A stretch of 64,000 nucleotides of DNA from Diphasiastrum complanatum (lineage: Eukaryota; Streptophyta; Lycopodiopsida; Lycopodiales; Lycopodiaceae), in NCBI GenBank assembly GCA_029204225.1, contig CM055108.1, positions 23,178,326 through 23,242,325 of the forward strand. The letters run 5' to 3'. Under the pieces are notes generated by a model, which was not told where the DNA came from, made no database searches, and worked only from the letters and a program-made list of their open reading frames with translations. The translations under genes were made by a program, and so were the position numbers. The first letter of the stretch is position 1, and every line of letters begins with the position of its first letter. Shown here in pieces: positions 45,861 to 59,989 of the stretch.

Positions 45861-46282
45861 AACCCCTCAAATGTTAGTATTCAAATAACAAATTTGACAC
45901 ATGAAATGGGTCACAACTAAAATTGTGTCAATCCTCTCCATGAATTCCATCGTTTGTGGTTGATGCTAATGTCAAATTATCTTGTGCCTTCTCAACAACT
46001 TTGATGGGGATTTTGATGGTCTTCAAATACTTTGGATGTTATGTTGACCTCCAACTCCATATCACAACAAAAGATGAACCCATCAAATGTTAGTATTTAA
46101 ATAACAAATTTGACATACGAAATGGGTCACAACTAAGATAAAATTGTGTCAATCCTATCCATGACCTCCATCATTTGTGGTTGATGCTAATGTCAAGTTA
46201 TGTTGTGCCTTCTCAACTTTGATGGAGATTTTGATGATCTTCAACTACTTTGGCCTCCAACTCCATATCACGACAAAAGATG
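45861..46282. repeat. ~215-bp imperfect tandem duplication
   Basis: Two adjacent copies begin AACCCCTCAAATGTTAGTAT / AACCCATCAAATGTTAGTAT. They share ATGGGTCACAACTAA, TTTGTGGTTGATGCTAATGT, TTGTGCCTTCTCAAC and CTCCAACTCCATATCAC, with substitutions and small indels. Confidence 0.85.
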
Positions 46283-48169
46283 GCTCCCAATGCTAAGGAT
46301 AATACGAGTTCTTTCTCTATGTTTCATCCTCTAGTCCTTATATCTTTCAAAAGTAAAATATTATCTCTACAAATGCCGGGAGCCAAATTTGAGCAAGCAC
46401 TTTAATGAAGTTTGGTGACACTTTTTTTTATATTTACATCTAAAAGTGCAACAAGCACAAAATGTTCCTTTTGCACATCAATATGGGCCTAAAATTGAGC
46501 CTTGTGTTTACCTTTCAATGGACCTAAATAGTGTTGTTCTTCATCTGCAATCATGCTAGCTAAATTGTCTCTATCCATCCATCAAATTCACATAATCCTC
46601 AAAGCTCCTATAGAAATCTAACATGTTAATAGTATATTTCCAAAATGCAATGACAAGTAAATCGATATTTGAAGTTTGGATCAATAGTCTTAAGAGTCTC
46701 CATAAATCCATTCCAAAAAGTGATATGCTTATTTATTCCATTGACAATTGCAATTTGATCTTTAAAGATCTTCCATAGTGGTAATGCACAAGGATCTCCT
46801 TTGGGCTACAACATAAAAATCATTTGTGTATTTCTTTCCTGATTACATTCCAACTCATGTTTTCCATGTTTTTAATGGGGTTCATCATGTATTGCATGAT
46901 GGAAATGCCACCTTCAATGAAAAAACAAATTTGGAAAATATTTTTGGCCTACCAATGTCTCTCCTGCATCACATAAACAAGATTTAGAAAAACCTTTGAA
47001 GGTACTTCTTGCATCAAGTATCGTACAAAGCAAAAGCATGAGCTCCCAACAAATGCATTCGTGAAAAAGAGTGAATACACAAGTTCTTCTTAGCTTCTCT
47101 AATAATCTACTATACATTGCATCAACATCTTCATGTGTGACCCACCATGAAGAACCCGAGATGCACCATCTAGAAAATCTTCCTTAATATAGTAACTACG
47201 AAAGATATAAACACAATTTTTTCTGGTTTTCACTGCCACAGTAACAATTAGGTAAAGAGTTTTGGAAATTCTTCAAATTGACCATTTTGAACAGATAAAG
47301 GCTTATATTCATAGACATATTTGTGTTTGTTGTTGAGGATTTTTTGTTGGTAAAGATTGAATGTCTCACCAGCAATCCTTTAGAGGTGGACTATTGTGCT
47401 ACACCATTGAGATTCAAATTGCCCTTTTCATTCTCATCTAGAAGCTATAAATGTCTTAAATATTGTACAAGTAATTCAAGTGTGAATTTTCAATCAAAAG
47501 ACCACTATCCCATTGCAAAACAACCATATGCACTCTTTCAATGTCCATATATAAACATCTCCATTAAAAGGATAGGAAACTACATAACATTCCTACGATT
47601 AGAGAATCAATGAATCACATTTCGATTAACTCACTCCATATAGCATATTTGTTTTGGATTGACATGCTCATCACATTATTGTCATAAAAACGTATCATTT
47701 TTTAACACTCATCTTCTTAATAATGAGTTGAGTCAACAAATACCAATCAATATTTTGTTTTACCAAATGCTTCGATAGTTGTCTATGGCAAAAACACATA
47801 ACTCGTAATTATTTTTTATCATTACTAGCACCCTACTTTTCCAAAGAGTGATGTAGTGGCATTTTATAGTAGGATCAACAAAGTGAAAACTTCCTTCATT
47901 GACCACTAATTTTCCTTCCACAAACAAAATCACATGGTCTCTTTCTTCTATCTCAAAGTTTTTTGAAACCAAACCAAAACTTATTGTTAGAGACAAATAT
48001 TAGTGAATTACCTAGAACATCATTCATTTCAAGAAACTAGAACAAAAAAACCAAGGCCATCACATGGAAATGAATTTTGACAAAATTCATGTTTTATTAG
48101 CAAATCAAACATTTTAAATTTCAAAAAGCAATCATGTTGAATCAGACTTATGAAAATGATAATCTTGTC

Positions 48170-48172
<3 letters not shown>
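46283..48172. other. No recognised gene
   Basis: Short frames only. The longest on the plus strand (47323-47613, 96 codons) and the minus frame at 46914-47117 have no motif that I know. No LTR edges are seen. Confidence 0.5.

Positions 48173-48215
<43 letters not shown>
48173..48215. repeat. (GA)n microsatellite, 43 bp
   Basis: A perfect GA run ending GAGTGAGG. Confidence 0.97.
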
Positions 48216-49206
<991 letters not shown>

Positions 49207-49382
49207 ATAGATAGATAGGATTCAAATTTGGAAACTCTCATGCACTCGTCTATATTTTCATGGAAATTTGTAGCAATATTTTATATTAAAAGTTTAGCAA
49301 ACTAGTAATCGCAGCAAGCAGAGGCAAGCAATGAAACTACTATTAAAGAATGATATGCATAGGAGATACCTTAAACTTCTCA

Positions 49383-49874
49383 TCCACTTAAGTCATGCCT
49401 TATGAGCCAACCCCTATTAGTGTCGAAAAGAATCACGTTGTTTGCTGCTGAAACATTTGTAATAGCTCCCTGTCCTTTTGAAGCATTTCGTTCAAGCTCA
49501 TCAACAATAAACATGTGGCCAATTGAGCTCTTGGCAACATTCACCATAGCTAAATCTTTAAATGCCTGCATAAATTTATGCAACTAAATGTAAAAATTTG
49601 ACAAAATCCCGATCGCAAAAGAATATATGATGAGAGACCGTAAGGAACTATGGCAATGCTGCAACATAAATCCTACCTCATCACCATCATCTATGGGTAC
49701 ATTATTGGTGGAAGAGCCTGAGGCATCTGGAATGAAAGATCTCGAAGAAGATTGAATTGACTGGATTGATGCCCTTTGGAAATGAACTGAAAGAAAGGAC
49801 ACTGACTGGATTGATGCCCTTTCAAAGCATTTATATTGCTCCAAAGTCCAGCTGTTGAGCCAGCACCTCCAAAT
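49383..49874 (-). pseudogene. VPS18-like N-terminal exon pair (fragment)
   Basis: The minus-strand exon at 49383-49565 encodes FIVDELERNASKGQGAI, then NNVILFDTNRGWLIRHDLS. This matches the conserved N-terminus of plant VPS18, the HOPS/CORVET subunit for vacuolar fusion (pattern FSVDxLER, AxKGxGxIT, NDVIxLGTSRGWxIRHD). It is joined by a 111-bp GT-AG intron (49566-49676) to an upstream exon at 49677-49874, which ends DDGDE in phase 0 and is bounded by an acceptor-like TTTGCAG. The upstream exon has a ~56-bp tandem duplication (GGATTGATGCCCTTT twice) and reads better in a second frame in part (FGGAGSTAGLWSNINAL), so it is damaged. After RHDLS an in-frame stop follows unless splicing occurs at GTGGAT. 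No later VPS18 exons are seen. Confidence 0.6.
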
Positions 49875-50000
49875 CTGCAAATGCAATAAGGTTACCGCTT
49901 CCTTTGCTCCCTGCTCATGATTGCTTTGAAGGGGAAAAAAAACATTGCATCAAGATTTTATTTCATGAAATGAAGTCTTAAAGGATTCTGTATAGCCGGG

Positions 50001-50745
<745 letters not shown>

Positions 50746-51913
50746 TGTTGGCTGATTCTAATGAATCCCCAAGATACTCGACCAGAGCTAACCAAGAGCA
50801 CCTCTAACCTTAGACCGAGGAGGTCTCTGAGAAGACGAGATGAACGAAGACTGAGAGCCGAGTATGAGAGCTGAGGAATACTAGTTAGTAATGACAAGTA
50901 GAAATTGTGTAAGCCTCATGGTGAATCCCGGAAGATGGAATGACCATGTAGGAACTAGTATTTCTAGGCAAATGTAATAAATGCAAGTAAACCCCTCTTA
51001 AATAAAGTAGAGTGAGCCACCTTTTGATGGTGACCTCTAGTGGAGAGCATTAATCCACTTGTACTTTGTGTAATGTGGAAATGCCACTAGGATGTCACCT
51101 AAGGAGCTCTCTTGCTTATTTAAGAGACCCCCTCTTTGAGAAGAGGAGCTTTTTGTGTATTGTATCTACTCCATGCTGAAATAAGAAGAGCCTCCACAAG
51201 TTTGGTGCATCCATTGAGCTCCTTGATCATGCTTGTTTCTTGAGTGATGCATTCATGATCTTGCTCTTCCATCCTTTGTGTGTGGTTGTGGATAGTAGAG
51301 TGGAATAGTTTTCTTGCTTTCTTAGAGTGGATTAGTTTTCCTTTCTTGTTTGTGGATTAATGTAGGAATCAGCATTCATGTAAACTAAATAGGCTGGGTT
51401 TGTGATGTAACTCTTGCATATCCTCTTACAACCCTACTCTTGATGTTCTTGGGATGTCCAATAATCAAAAGACTGGTTGGTTTCTTGATTCTTGGACTTC
51501 TAAAATGTTGTAGAATAGTTTCTTGTTTCTTGTTTTGTAAATTTATGCAAGTATAGTAGTGTTTAGGCTTTGATTGTAACTCGTTTTTGCAGCAGTAGAG
51601 TAGAATTTCAATCATTGTTGAACGGTTTTGCATGCTAATTTTATGGTTGAACGTTTTGGCATGCATGCTTGATTGACTATGGTCGTTTATGCATGTGCTT
51701 CAGTGCAAGAGTGACCAATCTGAGTGTCCTCTAACAGACAGGACAATACTAAAATGGTAACCAGTCCCTTTTGCCTGATTCTGGGCATTGCAATAACAAG
51801 AAAACACCAAGCAAATGCCCAACGTAGCCTGGTAACAGGCAGAAACCGTTTTGTAAATGAGAAGACAAGAAATAGTAGCCAGCAGATCCTCTGAAGCAAG
51901 GGATCTGTAAACA
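50746..51913 (+). mobile_element. Solo gypsy LTR with CTTTC target duplication (1,168 bp)
   Basis: It starts TGTTGGCTGATTC and ends TCTGTAAACA. It is flanked by CTTTC at 50741-50745 and CTTTC at 51914-51918. It is homologous throughout to the LTR at 4106-5262 (shared GAGGAGGTCT-TGAGAAGACGA, GGAATGACCATGTAGGAAC, TATTTAAGAGA, TGAACGTTTTGGCATG). It is the product of LTR-LTR recombination of a related Tat/Athila-type insertion. Confidence 0.93.
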
Positions 51914-54087
51914 CTTTCCAAAATTAATGAGGCCTCTCTTGTGTCCAGTTTGCTTTGCTTTTCAATTTCACTACCATCTTTGGGATCAACTTAGTCATTC
52001 ACAAATCTAATACTTTCTGCCAGCTCTTTGTTCAAGTTGAAAATACCACACTTCAATATGTTATCGCTTCTTGGTTTTGAAATCTAGCATCACACATTAT
52101 GATAGGATTTCTTCATATGCTTGTGTCAAGTTTTCTTCGCATCTGAATTTCATGTCCATCTATGCAATTAGCTAAACCATCCACAACTGTAATATTTTCT
52201 ACTAGCTCTCTGTTCAAGGGGAAGATACCAAGCTTCAATATCTTGTTTGTTTCCCATGCTAAAAAATTTCCTTCAGTAAATTACGTGTCTATTTTGGATT
52301 CTTCTATTTGTTCGCAGTGGTGCACATATGTGGTTTCAACGTGGCAAGGTGATGCATGCTTTTTCATGGCAAGGTTCTATTCTACAAACTGGAGGTCAAA
52401 TTTTGAGGTAGTATTGATTAGCGGTCACTATTTTTGAGGCATTGCCAATTCGCGATCACTAGTTTTAGCTCATGAGGTGGTTTCAAATTGTTGAGAGATT
52501 GTTCTTCGTTCTCGACCTTTGAAAGATTCACATGATTGTTGCTTAGTTTTTAGCATAATATCATAGATTTATGATTCCGCTGACTTATCATAAATTCTCA
52601 AAATATGTGCAAGATGTACTATACAATTATGAGCCATCTCAACTCTTGTGCAATGGCTTTTGCTACTACTTTTCTTCTATACTATGGCGCCATCATATGT
52701 GATCTAGAGGTGAAGCTTTGTATGGTCCTTTTGTAGGTTTTCAGGAGGTTGATGTTGTCATCATTACTTATTTAGAGGTGAAGTTTTGTATGGTGTTTTA
52801 AAAGTTTCTAAGAGGTTGACGATGCTAGAACTAGAGCTTTGTATGGTGTTTTTGCTAGTGTCAAAAGGTTGACTACAGTTTTGTTTGATTGTTTTGATTT
52901 TTGGCTATGGCACTTTCTTTCATTAGTTTAGACATTTATTATGAATTATACATATGGATTAGTGTTTTATTTGATGGTAGATGTGTAGTATTTCATCAAC
53001 ATCATGTTTAAGTTTCTTTTCTTTTCTTTTTGACAAGCTCTTTTGTATATATTCTTTATATTTGCATGTCTATTATCTTATTTCTTTTATAATGTTAAGA
53101 ATAAATGATAATGATGTGAACTATACATGTTCTAAAGTTGCTAATTTTTTGTCTGAAGCAAAATTTGTGGTTCATTTGAACTAATATTTTTACATGGACC
53201 TAGACAAGAATCATGATATCAAACATTGTCAAGCAGTCAACAACGAACTTGGTTTAATGTCATTGTATGTCAAAGTTCTTGTCATAGCATGTTTCATTTT
53301 GCTTTGTATCATAGTATCATGTCATGGTAGTGGTAGTGAATTTTGTTTCTATTGAGAACATAATAAGGTGGCCTTACAGTAGACCAATTGAATCAAGGTT
53401 TCCTTTCTCTATTGTCTCATTTAGTGAATGTGGAATTTTGTAGAGTTATCATGAGCTTCTTGGCATTTCCTCTTGGTTTTTTTGTTGTTTTAATGTATGT
53501 TCCATTCATTCATTAGCCTTCTATATCTGTTGAAAATTCACTATGGTTTGAAATGATGGAAGTTCGTATGTGTTTGCAGCTGTCTTTAGTTTTTGTGCTT
53601 GGTTAGATCTTTGTTTCCGAGTATTCATTACCCATTTTATTTCTTTTGAAGGTATAATTTGTGAACCACTATATTTCAAATCAATAGATTCATTTGAGTT
53701 AGTTGCAACAGTTATAGTTTACATCTCCATTGTTGGTGCTATTTGAACTTAACACCTTGTTGGAGACATACTATAAGGATCAAATCAAACTATCAAATTT
53801 AGACAATTACTTAGATTGTTCTTCTGATTGGTAGAATATTTGGGTAGATCTCTTAGACAGCCATGAAGAGAGCAAAAAATTAGGCATATGTGAAAACCAT
53901 GCAATATTCGAAAGATATTCTATGATAGTCAGAGGAGCGAGAGTATTAGTAACAAAAAGAGAGAAAAGAACAAGAGAGTATTCGATAATGCATATGCATG
54001 TAAAGAAATCAGAGAATTTGTATATTAAGTTGTTGCAAGTACAATGATCAGATCACAAAAAGGAGAATCTTGTGATCGATAATGGTT
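51914..54087. other. No recognised gene; local degenerate duplications
   Basis: A ~65-bp block at 51998-52060 recurs at 52182-52245 (TAATA-TTTCT-C-AGCTCT-TGTTCAAG, ATACCA, CTTCAATAT). Three imperfect ~75-bp copies lie at about 52700-52875 (AGAGGTGAAG-TTTGTATGGTG, then GAGGTTGA). No coding frame is supported. Confidence 0.5.
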
Positions 54088-54734
54088 TGTGAAAAATGCA
54101 AAAATAAGCTTGTAGAGGCCAAAAATCTTGTATAAAGATAAACACACATGTGTGGAGTCTGTTCCCACATGTGAAACTAGTGTACTTGTCATGTACCATA
54201 ATCATATATGTTGTACATATGATTTAATTCAAGTTCTAGTGGCTAAAATGGCCAAAAACTAGTTTTCTAGACATATGACACATGGCATCAATCTATTGAT
54301 TGCATGAGCCACATCCTTTGGTTAGGTGTCATATCCCATGTGTAGAGGACAGCTCACACATGTGGAATAAGCTGAAGTAGGCGAATTGTGACTTCTAGAA
54401 GATTTCCAAGTAGATCTCCATATAGAAGGAAAATGGACCAAAAGTGCTCAAAATAGAAGGTTTTGTCCAAGTGTCAGTTTTGCATGATGAATCATCATAT
54501 GACAAATCACCTTCACACACGTGGGATCAGAGGGATGATCAGTACCATGAGCTCCCACTTATTGTATATATAGAGCCACATTTGGCCATAATCAGTGTGA
54601 GACACCAATCTTGGTTTTGGAAGCAATTTTGAGTGATTCTCTCCATTTGTCTACATTTGTTTTGATTGTTTTGAGGTTCTATCAATGTGTCCTTGATTTT
54701 CAGGTTGGAGTCTATACTCAGATAGTGTTTCACA
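54088..54734 (+). repeat. Copia-type LTR, probably solo (647 bp)
   Basis: TGTGAAAAATGCA at the start, AGTGTTTCACA at the end, TGTATATATAGAG near 54559 as a TATA box, and several CACATGTGTGG/CACACGTGGG motifs as in the other copia LTRs here. Its length is the same as the LTR at 19008-19653. The flanks (TGGTT and CGTGT) do not form a duplication, and no internal domain adjoins it. Confidence 0.6.
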
Positions 54735-55300
<566 letters not shown>

Positions 55301-55849
55301 TCTCTGATTCTAAGGAGTTAGATAATCTGATATAGTTGAATTGAACTTCAATATGATTAGTTCTAGAGTGAGTTCGTGGGTGTTCAATGAAAGAGCAATG
55401 TAGCCCTAATTGTCACAATGGAGTATTGTTGGTCTAATCTATTGAAATTTCAAATGCTGAAAGTCAAATTGATTGCAAAAGGGAAGAGGCAAGGTAAATT
55501 GTTCAAACATGATGCTTGTAATTGGTTGCAAATGTTTTTACAAGGTATAGCCTAGATGGGTATTCATTGTCCCCAACTATGAACAATTTTCTCTCTTTCA
55601 ACATTGATATATTCATCAATTTGGAATGTAGGGTATGTTGGAATTCTAGTTCCACTTCAAACCTTCTTCTCCCATTCTCTCCAATTTATAAGGAAAGCTC
55701 CTCAAGATCTTGCTTACAAGACGAACACAATAGAAAATTCACACCCAACCAAGTAGACGCATCCTATCAAACTCTAGAAGCTTCACTCCCAAGCCAAGGA
55801 ATAGGAACTATGAAAGTAGAGGTGAGAGCCTGGCAATGAATCAATCAGA

Positions 55850-56195
55850 AATGTGAGGAGTAGAGTGAGTTTGGCCTCTTCTTATAGAGACATGAACCAC
55901 CTGTGCACATATAGACATGCAAGGTCCTAACTCTCCTATTTTCTCCTCCAGAATAGAGTCTCTATGCTTGGATCCTCTATTTATATAATTGATATTGATA
56001 ACTCCACATATGCATCGGTCCCAAACCTTGTACTAACTCCATTTTAGTGTGTTTTGGGCCTCATGAGGATATTAGTTACTTTCGGGTCACGTCCAGTATG
56101 ACGACGTGACATAACTAACAGCTTGTTTCACTGGAGTACCGTGTATCCCAAACTAGGAGTATACTAAATCCTATGTACCGGTCATGGACATAACA
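55850..56195 (-). repeat. 3' LTR start of a chromovirus (left edge not fixed)
   Basis: The minus strand begins TGTTATGTCCATGACC at 56195, next to a purine tract (revcomp AAGGAGGGCAGAA, 56196-56208). A TATATAAATA box lies at 55978-55987 (minus). The first ~200 bp match the plus-strand LTR fragment at 12355-12552. How far left it runs is uncertain; the 55297-55850 stretch has no supported gene. Confidence 0.72.
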
Positions 56196-56223
56196 TTCTG
56201 CCCTCCTTAAATTGCTTCTATCC

Positions 56224-56424
56224 TTATAAGCTAAACTTAGAAAAATTCTTCTTTATGCTATCAACTCTCTCCCACGAATCATCGTCGTCAGTACGACCTT
56301 TCCACCGAATTAAGCACTCAAAGATAAAACGATTTCTCAATTGTTTATCTCTGGTTCTGAACACTTTCTCAGGTTCCAAAGGTACACTACATGACAAATC
56401 TTCCAAATGGGATAAAACCTTCAT
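56224..56424 (-). pseudogene. Chromovirus integrase C-terminal chromodomain fragment
   Basis: A 66-codon minus frame: LEPEKVFRTRDKQLRNRFI, then ECLIRWKGRTDDDDSWERVD. This is the chromodomain pattern (Y/F-x-V/I-K/R-W-K-G, then D-x-S/T-W-E) that closes the pol of Ty3/gypsy chromoviruses and guides integration to heterochromatin. It is followed 15 bp later by the purine tract and LTR, as expected. Nothing of the upstream integrase remains to the right. Confidence 0.85.
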
Positions 56425-56599
56425 GTAAACTTAGTTTCAAACGACTTACATGAAATATTGGGTTATTTCTGACATTTTGAGGCTTCATTTTTTGTCAACA
56501 AATGAATCTGGTAATGCTGACCACATGTCCAATGGAGAACTTCATCATACTTAAACATTTGTCATTCAAAATTCAGTTACCGGAGTCTCGACCGAGCCG
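56425..56599. other. Junction between two gypsy relics
   Basis: Short AT-rich stretch; no feature is recognised. Confidence 0.5.
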
Positions 56600-57744
56600 A
56601 GTGTTGCATCCACTCAACAGGAAAAGCGAATAAAAAAAAAAAAGATGAGGCTAAGGAGGAGAAAATGAAAGTTAAAGAGTTGCGAGCCACTATGGGCAAA
56701 CAAGCTCAAGAGCTCAATGAAGTCCAAAATCAACTTAAGCAACAGATGAACTAGATCGACCAACGGATCATCTGGATCAATGATGGTTGACATCCCTCCA
56801 GTGAGCCGAAAGATATACAAGTGTAGCCCCCTCAAGCCCCCGATGATCAAGATGGAAAAGTACGTTAGACTTATTCAAGAGATGGAGGTTGACAAGACAA
56901 ACTTTGAACGAGCCGCCGAAAGACAAGAGGAAACCATTCAAGAGTCCTAGAAGCAATTGGAACAAATGACGAAGGACCTACAAAAGATTTTGGATGACGA
57001 TGTTGCGGGTCAAGATGGATCAGCATACCAACTAGATGGCAGCCTAGGATCAGATAAGAAAGGGACCGAAGCTGCTTCTGAATCAACAACAGCGTATAGC
57101 CTTACCTGCACCACCTAGGCCAATCAATCAACGAGTAGCCCATGTAGACCTGACAGCAGCGGAGCCAGAGATGCAAATACCACCTCAACCTGAGCAACAG
57201 CAATGGTACAGACCAGATGAACCATATATGGATCCTGCCATAAATGAATATGTTGCAGTCTATGCAGCTCAAACTCAGCATCAAGGCAGGAGGAACTACA
57301 GCTTCTACAGATGTGGCAAAGTACACCGAATTGCAATCCCTAGAAGGGACAATATACATCCTTCTGTCAAAAATGCGGTTCTGGACACTGTTTCAAGAAT
57401 TGTCCATTGAGACCTGGAACCAGTGCACCTCTCAACTTCATTGCGATACAACAACCAGCAATTCTAGCGGGATGTCACGTGAGCGTAGAAGAGGAAGGAA
57501 GTAGCTCCCTCACCACCACCCTCGGTCACTGACGACCAACCCTCAACTTCAGCGCCATATCCAAATGTGAGGGAAGAAAGAAGACAGTACCAAAAAATAA
57601 GACATTGGGTATATAAGGCACAAGCAGAGGAGAAAGAGTAAGAAAGGGACAATCCCAAGGAACCTCCAGCTGAAAGCAAACGAGAATCGCAAGCGGGCTC
57701 ACCACTGCACACTAATCAAAATAGTACCCAAGAAGAACGGCAAA
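56600..57744 (+). pseudogene. Tat/Athila-type gypsy gag remnant with zinc-knuckle pair
   Basis: The plus strand at 56635-57080 is coiled-coil-like and charged (EEKMKVKELRATMG, then QELNEVQNQLKQQ), broken by stops. At 57285-57420 there is a knuckle pair. The first, YRCGKVHRIAIP, has lost canonical residues. The second, read in the adjacent frame, is FCQKCGSGHCFKNCP with C-X2-C-X3-H-X4-C spacing. The same unusual second knuckle occurs at 7610-7660. The protease expected before RT is not recognisable at 57490-57744. Confidence 0.7.
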
Positions 57745-58980
57745 ATGCGGATTTGTGTGAATTTGAAGGTGTTAAATGCAGTCACCAAAAAGGATAATTT
57801 TTCTTTACCATTTACGAAAAGTGTCCTCGACAGAGTAGCTGGCACCGAAGCCTACAATTTTCTAGACGGCTTCAGTGGCTACAACCAGGTGAAGATAGCC
57901 TCCCAAGACCACCACAAGACAACATTTGCCACGGAATGGAGAACTTATGCCTATAAAGTGATGCCATTCGGACTTTGCAATGCCCCAAGCACCTTCCAGC
58001 GAGTCATGCAGGCGGAATTCAAAGATTATTTGCAAAAAAATTTGAAAATTTTCTTGGACGATCTGTGCGTGCATGGACCAGACTCAGAACACTTATCCAA
58101 TTTGGAGAAAGTGTTACAGAAATGCCGCGACTTCCAGATCTCCCTGAATCCAAAAAAATGTCAATTTTGGGTGACACGTGGCTTGATTCTCGGCCATATA
58201 GTGTCAAGACACGGGATCGCCACATACTTATCAAAGATTAGGATCATTGTTGATCTACCACCACTAGGGACGATCCGCGAAGTCTACATCTTCATGGATC
58301 ATGCTAACTATTATAGGATCTTCATTCTTGATTTTGCGGAGTTTGCTCAACCAATTTACAAACTCACAACGGATCCACATTGGCACGAGGAAGCCCTAAA
58401 GGCTTTCCAAAAGCTTAAGGATGCATTGGTTTCAACACCAATCTTACGCCCACCCAATTGGTCCATTGAGTTTCATGTGCATACGGACGCATCGAAGTAT
58501 GCAGTTGGAGCAGTCTTAACCCAGTCAGGTGAACACAAAAAGGATTTTCAAATCCAATTTGCAAACCGACAGTTCAGTGATAGAGAAATGAATTTTTCAA
58601 CCACAGAGCGGAAAACTTTGGCAATGGTCTATGCGGTTAAGAAATTTTGACACTAACTGATGGCCATACATTTCATTTTTTATACGGACCATCAACCCTT
58701 GCTCTATCTCGTTAACAAAACTTGCAACACCGAAAGAATCACCAGATGGCTACTTCTGTTGTTAGAGTTTGATTTTCGGATAGTAGTCCGCAAGGGAAAA
58801 CAACACTACATGGCAGATCATGTGTCACAAATCAAGAGAAAGGAGATTGCAACCCAACCCGACGATGAGCTGGCCAATGCTGCCTTATTTTACGTGGACA
58901 CAGTACCAGAATGGGCTACTGACATTGTTGAATATCTAATGCGGGGCCAACCAGACAAGTCACTACCAAAGGCGGATTAG
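57745..58980 (+). pseudogene. Gypsy reverse transcriptase-RNase H
   Basis: A 301-codon frame (57745-58650) has RT motifs YNFLDGFSGYNQVKI, KVMPFGLCNAPSTFQRVM and KIFLDDLCVH (FLDD, residues 103-106). Next are the thumb/connection region and an RNase H-like start VHTDASKYAVGAVLTQSG. After one stop at 58648, 58660-58980 carries the rest (FYTDHQPLLYL, TERITRWLLLLLEFDF, ADHVSQ). It copies element RNA into DNA in the family. The N-terminal RT part is missing. Sequence style (KTTFATEW, VMPFGLCNAP) and the linked integrase fit the Tat/Athila group. Confidence 0.9.
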
Positions 58981-59040
58981 CAAAATTTGATCATGAAAGC
59001 TAGACCTTATCAGCTGATTGCTGGCCAGTTGTATTGAAGA

Positions 59041-59989
59041 GGACTAGACGGGATTTTTCCGCGGTGTATTCTCCCTCATGAGGCCACCCAGATCATTTTG
59101 CTTTCACATGAAGGCATGGGTGGAGGCCATTTTGCATCCAACATTACAGTTCGCAAGGTCCTACAATCAAGATGTTGGTGGCCAACGATTCATAAGGATA
59201 CGGAGGAATACTTGAGAAAGTGCAATGTGTGCCAAAGGGTGAGGAGAACAACGAGATTGAATTATGACCTACTGCACCCGTTCTTAGCCCAAGTACCGTT
59301 CGAAAAGTGGTGATTGGTCCAATTCACCCTGCAGCAAGGAGTTCTCAGGCTCAATATATAATCATAGCCACAGACTATCTCACCAAGTGGGTCGAAGCCA
59401 CGGCAGTAAGAGTAGCTGATGCTAGGAGCACTGTCAAGTTCCTTTATGAAAATATCATTGTGCGCTTTGGATGCCCAGTGGAACTAGTCAGCGATTGCGG
59501 GAGTCATTTTATCAATGAGACCATCAAGGTCCTACTAGAGGAATTCTTCGTGATCCATAGAACCAGTACGCCTTATTACCCTCGTGGTAATGGGCAAGCA
59601 GAATCATCCAATAAGATCCTATGTAGCGTGCTCACGAAAATAGTTGAAGCTAGTAGATCAGATTGGGAACATAAGCTGCATGCTGCTCTATGGGCATTCA
59701 GGACAACATATAAGGGAAGCACTGATCAAACACCTTTCCAATTGGTATATGATCAGGATGTTGTGATGCCAGTAGAGTTTTTAGTCCCTTCGTTAAGGAT
59801 CGCCACAACACAACGCCTTAATGAATCCAAATCTCTACAACTATGCCACGAAGCTCTACATAAACTATGTAAAACACACTTACTAGTTGTGTATGCACTG
59901 GCAGCTGAAAAGGAAAGACGCAGAGCATGGCGAGATCGCAGGTTACAAAAGAAGGATCTTCCCTCCAGAGATCTGGTCCTGATGTATAA
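59041..59989 (+). pseudogene. Gypsy integrase (Tat/Athila type)
   Basis: The zinc domain at 59098-59313 shows H-x6-H and KCNVCQRV (HHCC type). A small deletion near 59310 shifts the frame and damages the first catalytic Asp region (reads WxxIGPI). The core at 59307 onward has ATDYLTKWVEA, then LVSDCGSHF (D63) and GNGQAESSNK (E99), a D-35-E spacing. It then shows WALWAFRTTYK-type sequence and MPVEFLVPSLRI. It stops at DLVLMY (59983), where copia sequence begins without spacer. The element's 3' end and LTR are missing. Confidence 0.9.

Noticed and set aside
46500-47120. Possible hAT-type transposase on the minus strand
   Set aside because: A few phrases (LDARSTFKGF, PLWKIFKDQ) were suggestive, but frames change constantly and no BED finger, RW or dimerisation motif could be identified.
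54088-54734. A target-site duplication for this LTR
   Set aside because: The five flanking bases (TGGTT and CGTGT) do not match under any small boundary shift I tried.
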